Shown here: positions 46,460-55,323 of the stretch, in pieces
Position numbering within the stretch: position 1 is the stretch's first letter
How the letters are laid out: every line of letters begins with the position of its first letter
Origin: Corynebacterium camporealensis
Lineage (GTDB): Bacteria; Actinomycetota; Actinomycetes; Mycobacteriales; Mycobacteriaceae
Direction of reading: 5' to 3'
Assembly: GCF_000980815.1 (NCBI RefSeq)
Contig: NZ_CP011311.1
Span: 1,098,571 to 1,162,570, forward strand
DNA: 64,000 nt
Notes under the pieces: generated by a model
Seen by the model: only the letters and a program-made list of their open reading frames with translations
Databases searched by the model: none
Told to the model about the DNA's origin: nothing
Made by a program: the position numbers and the translations under genes

Positions 46460-47193
46460 TGACAGCCGTAGCCATCATGCTTACGGTGGCCTTCGGCTCT
46501 AGTCTTCAGCGCATCTCCGGCATGGGCCTAGGGCTCGTGGGCGGACCGATTCTCACTCTGTTGTTGGGCCCTGTGCAGGGCATCATGGTCATCAATGTGC
46601 TGGCGTGCCTCAACGCCGCGCTGACGACCTATACCGTGCGCGAATGGGTGGACTGGAAAAAGTTCGCGCTGATTTCCTCCGTCATGGTCATCGGCTCGAT
46701 TCCGGCCGCGGTGCTGGTATCACGCGTGGAAAGCTCCACGCTGTTGATTATCGTGGGCGCCTCGCTGCTGATTGCACTGAGCATCGTCGTGTTCGGCAAT
46801 CGCTTTGTCCCGCGTACAGAAGGAAAAACGCCTGCCGTGGTGGCAGGCGTGATTGGTGGTTTCACCAACACCTTGGCTGGTATTGCTGGCCCGGTGATTA
46901 CCGTCTATGCGCAGGCAGCGCGCTGGCCGCAGCAGATGTATGCCGCGACCTTGCAGCCGATCTTTATGGTCGGCGGTGCGGTGTCCTTCATCGTGAAGGG
47001 CCTGGCCGGTGCCGGTGGTGGCTTTAGCACTGACTGGCTGATTTGGCCGGCAGGTATTGCTGGCATGGTCATTGGTGTCACACTCGGCAACCTGCTGGCG
47101 GGCAAGGTCTCGCGCACTTTGGCGCATCGGTTGTCGCTGATTGTGGCCTTCGGTGGTGCCGCGAGTGCGCTCATCCGCGGCATCGTTAGCTAA
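46456..47193 (+). CDS. TauE/SafE-family membrane permease
   Basis: 245-residue integral membrane protein with about eight hydrophobic helices in two repeats. It starts [20 protein letters not shown], with [18 protein letters not shown] and, in the second half, [20 protein letters not shown], a pair of similar glycine-rich motifs typical of TauE/SafE (DUF81) transporters. The family exports sulfite, sulfoacetate or related anions; the substrate here is unknown. ATG 46456 overlaps the coaD stop. Its 3' end overlaps that of the convergent ABC ATPase gene by 4 bp. Confidence 0.87.
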   Translation: MMTAVAIMLTVAFGSSLQRISGMGLGLVGGPILTLLLGPVQGIMVINVLACLNAALTTYTVREWVDWKKFALISSVMVIGSIPAAVLVSRVESSTLLIIVGASLLIALSIVVFGNRFVPRTEGKTPAVVAGVIGGFTNTLAGIAGPVITVYAQAARWPQQMYAATLQPIFMVGGAVSFIVKGLAGAGGGFSTDWLIWPAGIAGMVIGVTLGNLLAGKVSRTLAHRLSLIVAFGGAASALIRGIVS

Positions 47194-47954
47194 AGCAGCG
47201 AGGCCAGGAAGTCCTGGGTGCGCTGGTGCTGGGGGTTTTCCAGCACCTCTTCGGGAGTACCGACCTCGACGATCTGGCCGCCGTCCATGAAGACGATCTT
47301 GTCGGCTACCTCGCGCGCAAAGCCCATCTCGTGGGTAACCACCAGCATGGTCATGCCATCGGCAGCCAGCTGCTTCATGACGCGGAGTACTTCGCCGACC
47401 AGCTCGGGGTCGAGGGCGGAGGTGGGCTCATCGAAAAGCATGAGCTTTGGCTCCATGGCAACCGCGCGGGCAATGGCCACGCGCTGCTGCTGGCCACCAG
47501 AAAGCTGCACCGGATAAGCATCTGCCTTGTGCGCCAAGCCGACCTGCTCGAGTAGTTCCATGGCCTTCTTCTTGGCCTTATCGGCCGGGACCTTTTTCAC
47601 CTGGATGGGAGCCTCGATGATGTTCTCGAGCACGGTGCGGTGGGAGAAAAGGTTGAAGGACTGGAAGACCATGCCGATGTCAGAGCGCTGCTGAGCGGCC
47701 TGCTTTTCGGTGATCTCGTAGAGGGTGCCGTTCTTTTCCTCGTAGCCAATCAGGGTGCCATCGACATAGATGCGTCCGGCATTGATGGTTTCCAGGTGGT
47801 TGACGCAACGCAGGAAGGTCGACTTACCGGAACCTGACGGGCCCAGCAAACAGGTGACCTCGCCCGGGGCGACCTCTAGGTCGATGCCTTTAAGCACCTC
47901 GAGGCGACCGAAGGACTTGTGGACGTTTTGAGCAGAAATCATCGGGGTAGTCAT
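47190..47954 (-). CDS. Polar amino-acid ABC transporter ATPase
   Basis: 254-residue ATPase of the GlnQ/HisP type: Walker [19 protein letters not shown]-loop [20 protein letters not shown], signature [14 protein letters not shown], Walker [21 protein letters not shown], and the H-loop [14 protein letters not shown]. It starts directly at the permease stop (TAGATG). With the upstream permease and binding protein it forms a complete importer. Glutamine, glutamate or another polar amino acid is the likely substrate class, by family. Confidence 0.94.
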   Translation of the reverse strand: MTTPMISAQNVHKSFGRLEVLKGIDLEVAPGEVTCLLGPSGSGKSTFLRCVNHLETINAGRIYVDGTLIGYEEKNGTLYEITEKQAAQQRSDIGMVFQSFNLFSHRTVLENIIEAPIQVKKVPADKAKKKAMELLEQVGLAHKADAYPVQLSGGQQQRVAIARAVAMEPKLMLFDEPTSALDPELVGEVLRVMKQLAADGMTMLVVTHEMGFAREVADKIVFMDGGQIVEVGTPEEVLENPQHQRTQDFLASLL

Positions 47955-48890
47955 CTACTTGTCCTCCTGGACGACGTTGACGTTGCGCGGGATGTTGCCC
48001 TCAGCATCAGCCAGGGAAGCCAGCTGGCGGGCGGTGAGTTCACGGGTAGCGCCGCGTTCGAAGCGCTTTTCCAGGAAGTGCTGGCCAACCATGAGCAGCG
48101 AGGTAATCGCCAGGTACCAAGTAGCAGCCACCAGCAGCAGCGGAATCGGTTCGAAGAGCGCGGCGGAGATATCGGTGGCACGGCCGAAGATTTCGTGAGT
48201 GTAGGGAATAGCGACCACCAGGGAGGAGGTCTTCAGCAAAGAAATGAACTCGTTGCCGGTGGGCGGGATGATAATACGCATCGCCTGCGGCAGCACCGTA
48301 CGGCGCATGGTCATCCACCAGCCCATGCCCAGCGCAACGGAGGCTTCCTTCTGGCCTTCAGGAACCGCAGAGATACCGGAGCGGACAATTTCGGCCATGT
48401 AGGCGGCCTCGTTCATGCCCAGACCAAGCACGGCGAGCAGGAAGGCGTTGGTGAGCACGGCCTCGAGTGAGACCTCCGTGAAGCCTAAGTTGATGGTCTG
48501 GTAAATCGCAGACAGCAGGCCCCAGAAGACCAGCTGGACGTAAATTGGGGTGCCACGGAATACCCAGAGGAAAATCCAGGACACCGCCCGGAAGATTGGG
48601 TTGGGCGACATGCGCATCACGGCAAGCAGCACGCCGCCGACGACGCCGATAATCATCGCCAGCAGAGTAATAGCGATGGTGTGCAGCGCCGCAATAGCGA
48701 TGCGGGTATCCAGCAGGTACTGGAAGTAAGTAGACCAGCCGAAGGCCTCGTTGCGAGCGGAGCTAATCACGAACCAGATGGCCAGCAGGACCACGATGCC
48801 TGCGCAGACCCACCGCCACGGGTGGCGCAATGGTTTCGCTTCAATCTTGCCGGGCTTGGAATCCCCGGCTGGGGTAGCGGTATTAGTCAT
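47955..48890 (-). CDS. Polar amino-acid ABC transporter permease
   Basis: 311-residue HisM/GlnP-type permease with a hydrophobic N-terminal helix (WRWVCAGIVVLLAIWFVISS) and about five core helices. The EAA loop is in GQKEASVALGMGWWMTMRRT followed by VLPQAMRIIIPPTGNEFI. An N-terminal cytoplasmic extension and a charged C-terminal tail are present. It overlaps the binding-protein gene by 8 nt and abuts the ATPase gene, giving a tight SBP-permease-ATPase operon with a single permease that would homodimerise. Confidence 0.93.
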   Translation of the reverse strand: MTNTATPAGDSKPGKIEAKPLRHPWRWVCAGIVVLLAIWFVISSARNEAFGWSTYFQYLLDTRIAIAALHTIAITLLAMIIGVVGGVLLAVMRMSPNPIFRAVSWIFLWVFRGTPIYVQLVFWGLLSAIYQTINLGFTEVSLEAVLTNAFLLAVLGLGMNEAAYMAEIVRSGISAVPEGQKEASVALGMGWWMTMRRTVLPQAMRIIIPPTGNEFISLLKTSSLVVAIPYTHEIFGRATDISAALFEPIPLLLVAATWYLAITSLLMVGQHFLEKRFERGATRELTARQLASLADAEGNIPRNVNVVQEDK

Positions 48891-49770
48891 TGATCGGCCT
48901 TTCGTTAATCATGGCTTCATCGATTAGTCCGTCTTCGATGCCCCACTGGGCGAGGATCTTTGCGTAATCACCGGTGTCAATCAGGTGCTGCAACGCTGCG
49001 GCCAGTGCCGGGCCCAACTCAGAGTCTTTGGGAACGGCAAAGCCGTAGGGAGCGGCGTCGAACATCTCACCGACTTGCTGGAGCTTGTCGTCAGAGCGGT
49101 TGACCGCCCAGCCAGTGACCGGGGAGTCAGCCGATAGTGCATCGGCGCGGCCCATCAACACCGCTAGCGCGGCGTTGTCGCTGGTGTCATAGGACAGGAC
49201 GGTCAAGTCGCCGTCGCAGGCTTCCTGCTTGGGGCGCACGTCATCAGTTTCAGAAACGGTCGTGCGCTGGACGGCGACGGTCAGACCGCAGGGATTATCC
49301 GGGTCGACGTCGCGGGGGCCATCGGTACGTTCTGCCCACTGGATGCCGGCGTAGAGGTGATTGACGAAGTCAAAGTTCTCGCGGCGTTCCTCAGTATCGG
49401 TAAAGCCGGAGCCGCCCATATCCAGCTGGCCGGCTTCGACGGCGGGAAGGATCATCGCAAAGTCTTGCTCTACTGGACGAAACTCCAGGCCTAAGACATC
49501 TGCCACAGCATTCGCCAGGTCCATCTCGGCACCGACGATGTTGCCGTGGCTGTCCTTCAATTCGAAAGGCGCAAAAGGTGGGTTGGTGCCCACCGTAAGG
49601 ACTCCGTCGGCGTCGTCGTAAAGCGCGGCAATCTCCGGTACCTCATCGATGGTTGGTTCTTGCCAACCCTCCGGCACGGATTCTTCTGTGTTGGTAACAC
49701 AGCCGCTCAGCATTGCGGCGCTGAGTAGGACAGCACCACACGCCCGGCGACGTCCGACGGGGAAAATCAT
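48883..49770 (-). CDS. Polar amino-acid ABC transporter binding lipoprotein
   Basis: 295-residue solute-binding lipoprotein. The signal peptide ends in the lipobox LSGC near residue 24 (AAMLSGCVTNTEE). The mature type II binding fold has VLTVGTNPPFAPFELKDSHG, EMDLANAVADVLGLEF and SGFTDTEERRENFDFVNHL. Two cysteines later in the mature part (DNPCGLTV and KQEACDGDL) could form a disulfide. ATG 49770 follows the DUF368 stop directly (TAAATG), indicating cotranscription with that gene. Confidence 0.92.
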   Translation of the reverse strand: MIFPVGRRRACGAVLLSAAMLSGCVTNTEESVPEGWQEPTIDEVPEIAALYDDADGVLTVGTNPPFAPFELKDSHGNIVGAEMDLANAVADVLGLEFRPVEQDFAMILPAVEAGQLDMGGSGFTDTEERRENFDFVNHLYAGIQWAERTDGPRDVDPDNPCGLTVAVQRTTVSETDDVRPKQEACDGDLTVLSYDTSDNAALAVLMGRADALSADSPVTGWAVNRSDDKLQQVGEMFDAAPYGFAVPKDSELGPALAAALQHLIDTGDYAKILAQWGIEDGLIDEAMINERPIND

Positions 49771-50604
49771 TTAACTATCAGCCTTTGCTTTGTATTTCTT
49801 AGCCTGCTGGGCATCAATCCAGATAAAGAAGCCCACGATGATCACGCCCAGGAAGAACACACCAATGATCGGGAGAGTGCCGGCGTCCTGGCCCTCACCA
49901 AACGGCCACAGTGCGCGCAGGGAGCCGAGCATGAAACCGGCCATCGCAGCCAGGGTGACGTTGCGGTGGTGGTGCAGCAGCCAGTTCAGCAGCTTCACAA
50001 ACGCCGCCAGGCCACACAGTGCGCCCAGAGCGAAGACGGCGACAGTACCCATTTCACGATCCGAGACCGCGCCAATGATCGGCTGGTAAAGACCCATGGT
50101 CAGCAGGATCAGGGAACCGGACACGCCCGGCAGAATCAACGCGCAGACCGCAATGGCTGCGGCGAAGAAGACGACGATGAGGCTCGGATCATCGACAGGT
50201 TCAGAAGTAAAACCAGTAACGATGAAGATGACTGCTGCCGCAATCAGAAAAGTGATGATGGACTTACCCGTCAGGCGGGCAGACTTATCCATCATCGCAA
50301 TCGGCACGAAGATGGAAATAGCCACCATGCCCATAAACAGGGCGCTCGAAATCGAGACCTGGTTTTCAACGAAGTTGGACAGGATGGTCGACAGGCCAAA
50401 AATGGCTACGAACATACCGATGGCCACAGTGGCCAGGAAGGCCCAGTCGACCTTCTTGAAGCGGCCCGAAATCAGGTCATTGCCGTTTTCGAGCGCGCGC
50501 TCGTAGATACCGACGATCAGAGCAATTGTGCCGCCGGAGATACCCGGGACGAGCTCAGCCGAACCAATGAGTGCGCCACGCAGGACGTTAAGTAGATATT
50601 GCAT
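49771..50604 (-). CDS. DUF368 family membrane protein
   Basis: 277-residue polytopic membrane protein. The N-terminus LRGALIGSAELVPGISGGTI is the DUF368 signature, repeated in the second half as ALILPGVSGSLILLTMGLYQ, giving an inverted-repeat-like transporter topology of about eight to nine helices. Relatives (PopT/UptA-like) have been linked to undecaprenyl-phosphate recycling, from memory, so a lipid-carrier flippase role is possible. ATG 50604 (MQYLLNVLRGALIG) has a TAATTT -10 box 7 nt upstream; the longer frame to 50658 is unsupported. The amino-acid ABC genes follow with no gap. Confidence 0.87.
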   Translation of the reverse strand: MQYLLNVLRGALIGSAELVPGISGGTIALIVGIYERALENGNDLISGRFKKVDWAFLATVAIGMFVAIFGLSTILSNFVENQVSISSALFMGMVAISIFVPIAMMDKSARLTGKSIITFLIAAAVIFIVTGFTSEPVDDPSLIVVFFAAAIAVCALILPGVSGSLILLTMGLYQPIIGAVSDREMGTVAVFALGALCGLAAFVKLLNWLLHHHRNVTLAAMAGFMLGSLRALWPFGEGQDAGTLPIIGVFFLGVIIVGFFIWIDAQQAKKYKAKADS

Positions 50605-50617
50605 AGAAGAAAAATTA

Positions 50618-51026
50618 ATGGGAAGCCCACCGCAGCACAGGTTGCCAAGCCGGTACAACGCGGGTTTCTCGGTCAGGGAATGTTAGCCAAACAACACTTG
50701 CTTGCATAACATTCATGGACTGATTCTAACCATAACACCGATTGTGGAACAATTAGACGATATTCACTAAGGTTACGCCCCGAATCAGCGAAACCCCCGC
50801 GCCCAGCCGGAGTGTTGAAAAATATGCGCAGCGCGAACAATTATTAAGCAAACGTCCAACGTGTGACGCGCCACAGTCGCGGGGGCTGATGGTGGGTTTA
50901 TCGAACGCTCGGCTGCAAGCCTGAGGAATGCCTTTGAAAGCAGGCCAGGGTGACCCTAGGCCAATGCATACCGCCCGACCCATTACGCCTAATAAATAGT
51001 CAATTAATGGACTCGTTGCGGGAATA
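50618..51026. other. Intergenic region upstream of the DUF368 gene, no gene recognised
   Basis: About 410 bp, A+T-richer than the surroundings, with stops in all frames at short range. An open frame antisense to the tRNA (50753-51097) was rejected. It should hold the promoter region of the DUF368-ABC operon; nothing else is recognised. Confidence 0.4.
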
Positions 51027-51062
51027 GAAAAAGACCAGAAGGAGTGAATGTCTTTCTGGTCT
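51027..51062 (-). terminator. Terminator of the tRNA-Leu gene
   Basis: On the minus strand AGACCAGAA and TTCTGGTCT form a 9-bp stem with a 13-nt loop, followed by TTTTTC. Confidence 0.85.
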
Positions 51063-51072
51063 GGGTGTTTGG

Positions 51073-51146
51073 TGCCCCTGGTGAGACTCGAACTCACACT
51101 GAACGGGTTTTGAATCCGTTGCCTCTGCCAATTGGGCTACAGGGGC
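51073..51146 (-). tRNA. tRNA-Leu (anticodon CAA) with a short variable loop; CCA encoded
   Basis: On the minus strand the acceptor GCCCCTG pairs with CAGGGGC, the D-stem is GCC/GGC, and the anticodon loop TTCAAAA gives CAA. The T arm is GTGAG-TTCGAGT-CTCAC, discriminator A, with CCA encoded at 51072-51070. The variable loop is only about 5 nt (TCAGT) rather than the long class II arm normal for leucine. The closing pair of the anticodon stem is an A-C mismatch. Confidence 0.85.
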
Positions 51147-51237
51147 CAAGCTTCTGCCTGACTGAGATGAAATCATAGCGCACAGTTTTTGCTGCGGCCT
51201 AATTGGGTGGTTGGTGTCGTGTGTCGGGCAGGTTCTC

Positions 51238-51250
51238 TAAGATGGGGCGG
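51238..51250 (+). promoter_or_regulatory. Leaderless promoter of polA
   Basis: TAAGAT (51238-51243) ends 7 nt before GTG 51251. No Shine-Dalgarno sequence lies between them. Confidence 0.6.
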
Positions 51251-53887
51251 GTGACTTCTTCGAAACCGCGTTTATTGCTTGTTGATGGCCACTCGATGGC
51301 ATTTCGTGCCTTTTACGCCCTGCCGGCCGCGAATTTCTCGACCACGGGTGGGCAACATACGAATGCCGTGTATGGGTTTTTGTCGATGTTGTCCAACATC
51401 GTCAACGAGGAAAAGCCCGACCGTATTGCAGTAGCTTTCGATGTCGGCCGCAAGACCTTCCGCACGGATATGTTCCCGGAGTACAAGGCCCAGCGCGAGT
51501 CCGCGCCCGAGGAATTCAAGGGCCAGGTCGAGCTTATTCGCCAGACCTTGGACATCCTGGGTGTTACGACGCTGTCGGAGGAGAACTACGAGGCCGACGA
51601 CATTCTGGCCACTCTGGCTACCGAGGCCACGGACCACGACACGCTGATTGTCACCGGCGACCGCGATTACCTGCAGCTGGTCAACGGCACCACGACGGTG
51701 TTGTACCCGAAGAAGGGCGTGTCGACGCTGCACCGCTTTACCCCGGCAGCCGTGGAGGAAAAGTACGGCCTGACCCCGGAGCAGTACCCGGATTTCGCGG
51801 CACTGCGCGGCGACCCGTCGGATAACCTACCGAACGTACCGAAGGTGGGCGAGAAGACCGCCACCAAATGGATTGTGCAGTACGGCAGCCTGCAGGATCT
51901 CATTGACCACGCCGACGAAATCAAGGGCGTCGCCGGCCAGAACTTCCGCGATCGCATTGAGCAGGTGCAGATGAACCGGAAGCTCACCCAGATGATCACT
52001 GACATGGATCTACCGGTCAAGGTCAAGGATCTGGACTTTCACAACGCCAAGGTTGCTGATGTTGCCGCGCGTTTCGATGAGCTGGAGTTCGGCGCCAACC
52101 TGCGCGACCGCGTGCTGGCTGCATTCCCGAACGATGGTGGCGAGGTCCCCGAAGAAGAGGCCAAGCCCGCCGTGGAGATCGCCATCGATGATGAGCCGCT
52201 CGCGCAGTGGCTCGACGGCAAGTCCGGCGTTGCTGTCTATGTACAGGGCACCGGCACTCCTTACCAGGGCGATGCATCGGCGCTCGCGCTTATCGATGAC
52301 TCCTACCACGGCCTCCAAGTAGAGCTCAGCGAGCTATCTGCCGACGACGACAAGGCGCTGGCCGAGTGGCTCGAATCGGATGCAGAGAAATACCTGCACG
52401 AGGCAAAGGCAGTCTTCCACATGCTTGCCGGCCGCGGCATCAAGCTTCGTGGCATCGCACACGATACGGCCATCGCTGCCTACTTGCTGCGTCCGGGCCA
52501 GCGCACCTACGAGCTTTCCGATGTCTACCAGCGCCACCTGCAGAAAACCTTGAGCGCACCAGGGGAGCAGATGTCGCTTCTCGACGACAACTCCCTGGTT
52601 ACTCAAGCTGCCGCCATCATGGAGTTGACCGAAAAGCTCACTGAGGACCTACAGGAGATCGACGCCTTCGAGCTCTACACCGACCTCGAACTGCCCTTGG
52701 TGTCCATCCTCGCGCAGATGGAAGCCACCGGTATCGCAGTCGATATCGACGTGCTGGAAACCCAGCGCGATGCCTTCATCAATAAGGTCGACGAGCAGGA
52801 GCAGGCCGCCCGCGAACTGGCTGGCGATGACAAGCTCAACCTGAATTCTCCGAAGCAACTGCAGTCCGTACTCTTTGAGACCTTCGATCTGCCGAAGACG
52901 AAGAAGACCAAGACCGGCTATTCCACTGCGGCTAAGGAAATTGAGCAGCTCGCTGCTAAGAATCCGCACCCGTTCTTAGACCACCTGCTCGCACACCGCG
53001 AGTACCAGAAGATGAAGACCACGCTTGAGGGCCTCATCAAGACTGTCCAGGCTGACGGCCGTATTCACACCACCTTCAACCAGACGGTGGCATCAACCGG
53101 TCGTCTTTCTTCGACCGAACCGAACCTGCAGAACATCCCAGTGCGTACCGAAGCCGGTCGCCAGATCCGTTCCGCGTTCGTCGTCGGCGAAGGCTTCGAA
53201 GAACTCATCACCGCTGACTACTCGCAGATTGAAATGCGCGTGATGGCACACCTCTCCGAGGACCCGGGCCTGATCGAGGCCTACAAAGAAGGCGAGGACC
53301 TGCACAACTACGTCGGTTCCAAGGTCTTTGACGTGCCGGTCAACGAGGTCACTCCGGAACTGCGCCGTCGCGTCAAGGCCATGTCCTATGGTCTCGTCTA
53401 CGGCCTGTCCGCCTTTGGCCTGTCCCAGCAGCTCAACATCCCCGCTGGTGAAGCAAAGAGCATCATGGAAAGCTACTTCCAGCGTTTCGGTGGCGTAAAG
53501 CGCTACCTCGACGAGGTCGTCGTCAAGGCTCGCCAGGATGGCTATACCTCAACTCTGTTTGGTCGTCGCCGCTACTTGCCTGAGCTGAACTCCGATAACC
53601 GCATGGCCCGCGAGAATGCCGAGCGCGCAGCGCTCAATGCTCCGATCCAGGGCAGCGCTGCCGACATCATTAAGGTCGCCATGATTCGCGTGGACCGCGC
53701 TTTTGCTGACCTGAAGTCTCGCGTCCTTCTACAGGTCCACGACGAATTGGTCGTCGAGGTCGCCCCGGGCGAAGCCGAGCAGGTCGAAGAGATTCTGCAG
53801 CGCGAGATGGATTCAGCCATTAAGCTGCGCGTACCGCTCGAGGTTTCTGCCGGTAAGGGCAAGAACTGGGACGAAGCGGCGCATTAA
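51251..53887 (+). CDS. polA: DNA polymerase I
   Basis: 878-residue family A polymerase for Okazaki-fragment processing and repair synthesis. The N-terminal 5'-3' exonuclease begins LLLVDGHSMAFRAFYALP and has NYEADDILATLA and LRGDPSDNLPNVPKVGEKTA. The middle 3'-5' exonuclease-like domain shows no DxE metal motif (region EIAIDDEPLAQWLDG onward) and should be inactive, as in other actinobacteria. The polymerase domain has TADYSQIEMRVMAHLSEDP (motif A), RRRVKAMSYGLVYGLSAFGL (motif B) and LLQVHDELVVEVAPGE (motif C). The start is GTG 51251, supported by the -10 box; the frame open to 51203 is upstream of the likely transcription start. Confidence 0.96.
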   Translation: MTSSKPRLLLVDGHSMAFRAFYALPAANFSTTGGQHTNAVYGFLSMLSNIVNEEKPDRIAVAFDVGRKTFRTDMFPEYKAQRESAPEEFKGQVELIRQTLDILGVTTLSEENYEADDILATLATEATDHDTLIVTGDRDYLQLVNGTTTVLYPKKGVSTLHRFTPAAVEEKYGLTPEQYPDFAALRGDPSDNLPNVPKVGEKTATKWIVQYGSLQDLIDHADEIKGVAGQNFRDRIEQVQMNRKLTQMITDMDLPVKVKDLDFHNAKVADVAARFDELEFGANLRDRVLAAFPNDGGEVPEEEAKPAVEIAIDDEPLAQWLDGKSGVAVYVQGTGTPYQGDASALALIDDSYHGLQVELSELSADDDKALAEWLESDAEKYLHEAKAVFHMLAGRGIKLRGIAHDTAIAAYLLRPGQRTYELSDVYQRHLQKTLSAPGEQMSLLDDNSLVTQAAAIMELTEKLTEDLQEIDAFELYTDLELPLVSILAQMEATGIAVDIDVLETQRDAFINKVDEQEQAARELAGDDKLNLNSPKQLQSVLFETFDLPKTKKTKTGYSTAAKEIEQLAAKNPHPFLDHLLAHREYQKMKTTLEGLIKTVQADGRIHTTFNQTVASTGRLSSTEPNLQNIPVRTEAGRQIRSAFVVGEGFEELITADYSQIEMRVMAHLSEDPGLIEAYKEGEDLHNYVGSKVFDVPVNEVTPELRRRVKAMSYGLVYGLSAFGLSQQLNIPAGEAKSIMESYFQRFGGVKRYLDEVVVKARQDGYTSTLFGRRRYLPELNSDNRMARENAERAALNAPIQGSAADIIKVAMIRVDRAFADLKSRVLLQVHDELVVEVAPGEAEQVEEILQREMDSAIKLRVPLEVSAGKGKNWDEAAH

Positions 53888-53896
53888 CTTCGCGCG

Positions 53897-54346
53897 TTAA
53901 TCTGCGGTCGGCCGCCGTTCGACGAGGCGGCCGGCCAGTACGTCGAAGGGTGTCTGGCCGATGGCCAGTACGGAGATGCCCATGATTGCCAGCAGGATGG
54001 CTTCGACGTTGGGCCAGCCGGTGAGTGCCAGCAAGGTGAGTAGTAGCCAGGAGTTGCGGATGGCCGCGCCCCACCAGCCAGGGTGTTCGGAGACGACGAT
54101 AAGGCCCAGCGACCATTTGCCGAGTGAGGTGGACCAGCGGGCTTCGACGATGACGCGGTAGATGTAGAACACCAGCGCAAGTGCAGCGATGTCGTAGATG
54201 GCTCCGCTCTGACCAACCAGGGGTGGGGTGGCAGCTATGGCGTTGATGGTCCAGCGGACCACGATGATGATGGCTGCAGCCAAGAAGGCGTCGATCCACC
54301 AGGCCACTGCGCGGCGGCCGAAAATACCGAGTCGCTCCATGAACAT
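53897..54346 (-). CDS. RDD family membrane protein
   Basis: About 149-residue membrane protein with three hydrophobic segments. The RDD core starts GRRAVAWWIDAFLAAAIIIV (the family's R and D residues), with ARWSTSLGKWSLGLIVVS in the middle and an amphipathic tail. The function of RDD proteins is poorly defined; some are Na+/H+ antiporter-like. ATG 54346 has a TAGGCT -10 box 8 nt upstream, which also contains the stop codon of the upstream methyltransferase; ATG 54340 is an alternative. It is convergent with polA. Confidence 0.8.
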   Translation of the reverse strand: MFMERLGIFGRRAVAWWIDAFLAAAIIIVVRWTINAIAATPPLVGQSGAIYDIAALALVFYIYRVIVEARWSTSLGKWSLGLIVVSEHPGWWGAAIRNSWLLLTLLALTGWPNVEAILLAIMGISVLAIGQTPFDVLAGRLVERRPTAD

Positions 54347-54357
54347 GGTTGCCAAGC

Positions 54358-55089
54358 CTACTTCACGTTCAGGCAGCTAAAAATAATGGTGCCGGGAAAT
54401 AGCCTGCCGCGTTTCGGTGACCACTGGCCCCAGGTGACATTGAGATCTTCCGGCCACTCGGGTTCGAGGCAGTTCTGGATGAGGAAGTTACCGCGGACCT
54501 GTAGTGCTTGGATCCATTCGCTGATGCTGCGATGGAATTCGACGTACGTCATCTCGCCGTCTTCGGTGAATTCGGCGTAACCCTCTTCGAAGTAGGAGAT
54601 TTCGGCCTGCAGGTCGTTCGGATCATCAGGGAAGACCCAGCGCATGGGGTGGGTGGTCGAGAAGACGAAGGTGCCCCCGGGTTTGGTGACGCGAGAGATT
54701 TCAGCCAGGGCGTCGTCAATATCGCCGATGAATGGAAGCGCACCGAAGGCGGAGAAAGACTTATCGAAGCTGTCATCGGCGTAGGGGAGAGTCAGCGCAT
54801 CGGCTTGCACGAGTGGTTGGCCAGGTTGTGCGCGTTGCAGCATGCCGCGGGAGATGTCGAAGCCGGTGGCAAAAGCTGCACGCTCCTGAAGCCACTGTGT
54901 ACAGGGTGCCGAGCCGCAGCCGATTTCGAGTATGGAGTCGGAGGAGACATCGCCAAGCAAGTGTGCTTGTTCCTCATGGAGCATTTCCGGGCACCAGTAG
55001 AAGGACTCAAGATACTCAGGATGACTAGAGTGATAGTTCGCGGCATCGGCGTCCCAGTGGTGGCGGTTGGCTTGGGATGGGGTCTGCAT
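54358..55089 (-). CDS. Class I SAM-dependent methyltransferase
   Basis: 243-residue methyltransferase of UbiE/Methyltransf_11 type: SAM-binding motif I ILEIGCGSAPCTQWLQERA, ATGFDISRGML, LPYADDSFDKSFSAFGALPF, and TKPGGTFVFSTTHPMRWVF. The aromatic-rich N-terminus (HHWDADAANYHSSHPEYLES) and a C-terminal extension are also seen in corynebacterial relatives next to polA. The substrate is unknown. ATG 55089 has the ribosome site AAAGGAG 9 nt upstream, so the longer frame to 55134 is not used. Confidence 0.87.
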   Translation of the reverse strand: MQTPSQANRHHWDADAANYHSSHPEYLESFYWCPEMLHEEQAHLLGDVSSDSILEIGCGSAPCTQWLQERAAFATGFDISRGMLQRAQPGQPLVQADALTLPYADDSFDKSFSAFGALPFIGDIDDALAEISRVTKPGGTFVFSTTHPMRWVFPDDPNDLQAEISYFEEGYAEFTEDGEMTYVEFHRSISEWIQALQVRGNFLIQNCLEPEWPEDLNVTWGQWSPKRGRLFPGTIIFSCLNVK

Positions 55090-55134
55090 AGCCGAAAACT
55101 CCTTTGTGTGTTGAATTTGCCCGGTTAGCTGCAA

Positions 55135-55323
55135 GGATGTAGAGTTAAGCGGGCGTGTCTATGCCTCGGGTTGTTCTTGGTCGCAGTAGGAGGGCCTTAA
55201 ACAATCGCGGGCGGGATCGCATCCTCCCTAATCTTTACTGCTCAGGCGGCTAATTTCAGGGTGCGAGAGACACGTAACTGTCCAATTTCGATCTCCTACT
55301 GCAATTCGGAGCATTTTATAAAT
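55135..55323 (+). promoter_or_regulatory. rpsA leader/promoter region
   Basis: Region between the divergent methyltransferase gene and rpsA. There is no strong Shine-Dalgarno sequence within 12 nt of ATG 55324; the only GGAG is at 55307-55310 and could pair with CTCC 17 nt earlier. An A/T-rich TTTTATAAAT precedes the start. A structured S1 leader with autoregulation is possible by analogy with other bacteria. Confidence 0.35.

Noticed and set aside
50753..51097. 114-codon minus-strand frame overlapping the tRNA-Leu 3' end and its terminator
   Set aside because: It includes tRNA and terminator sequence, and there is no ribosome site or leaderless box at its start.
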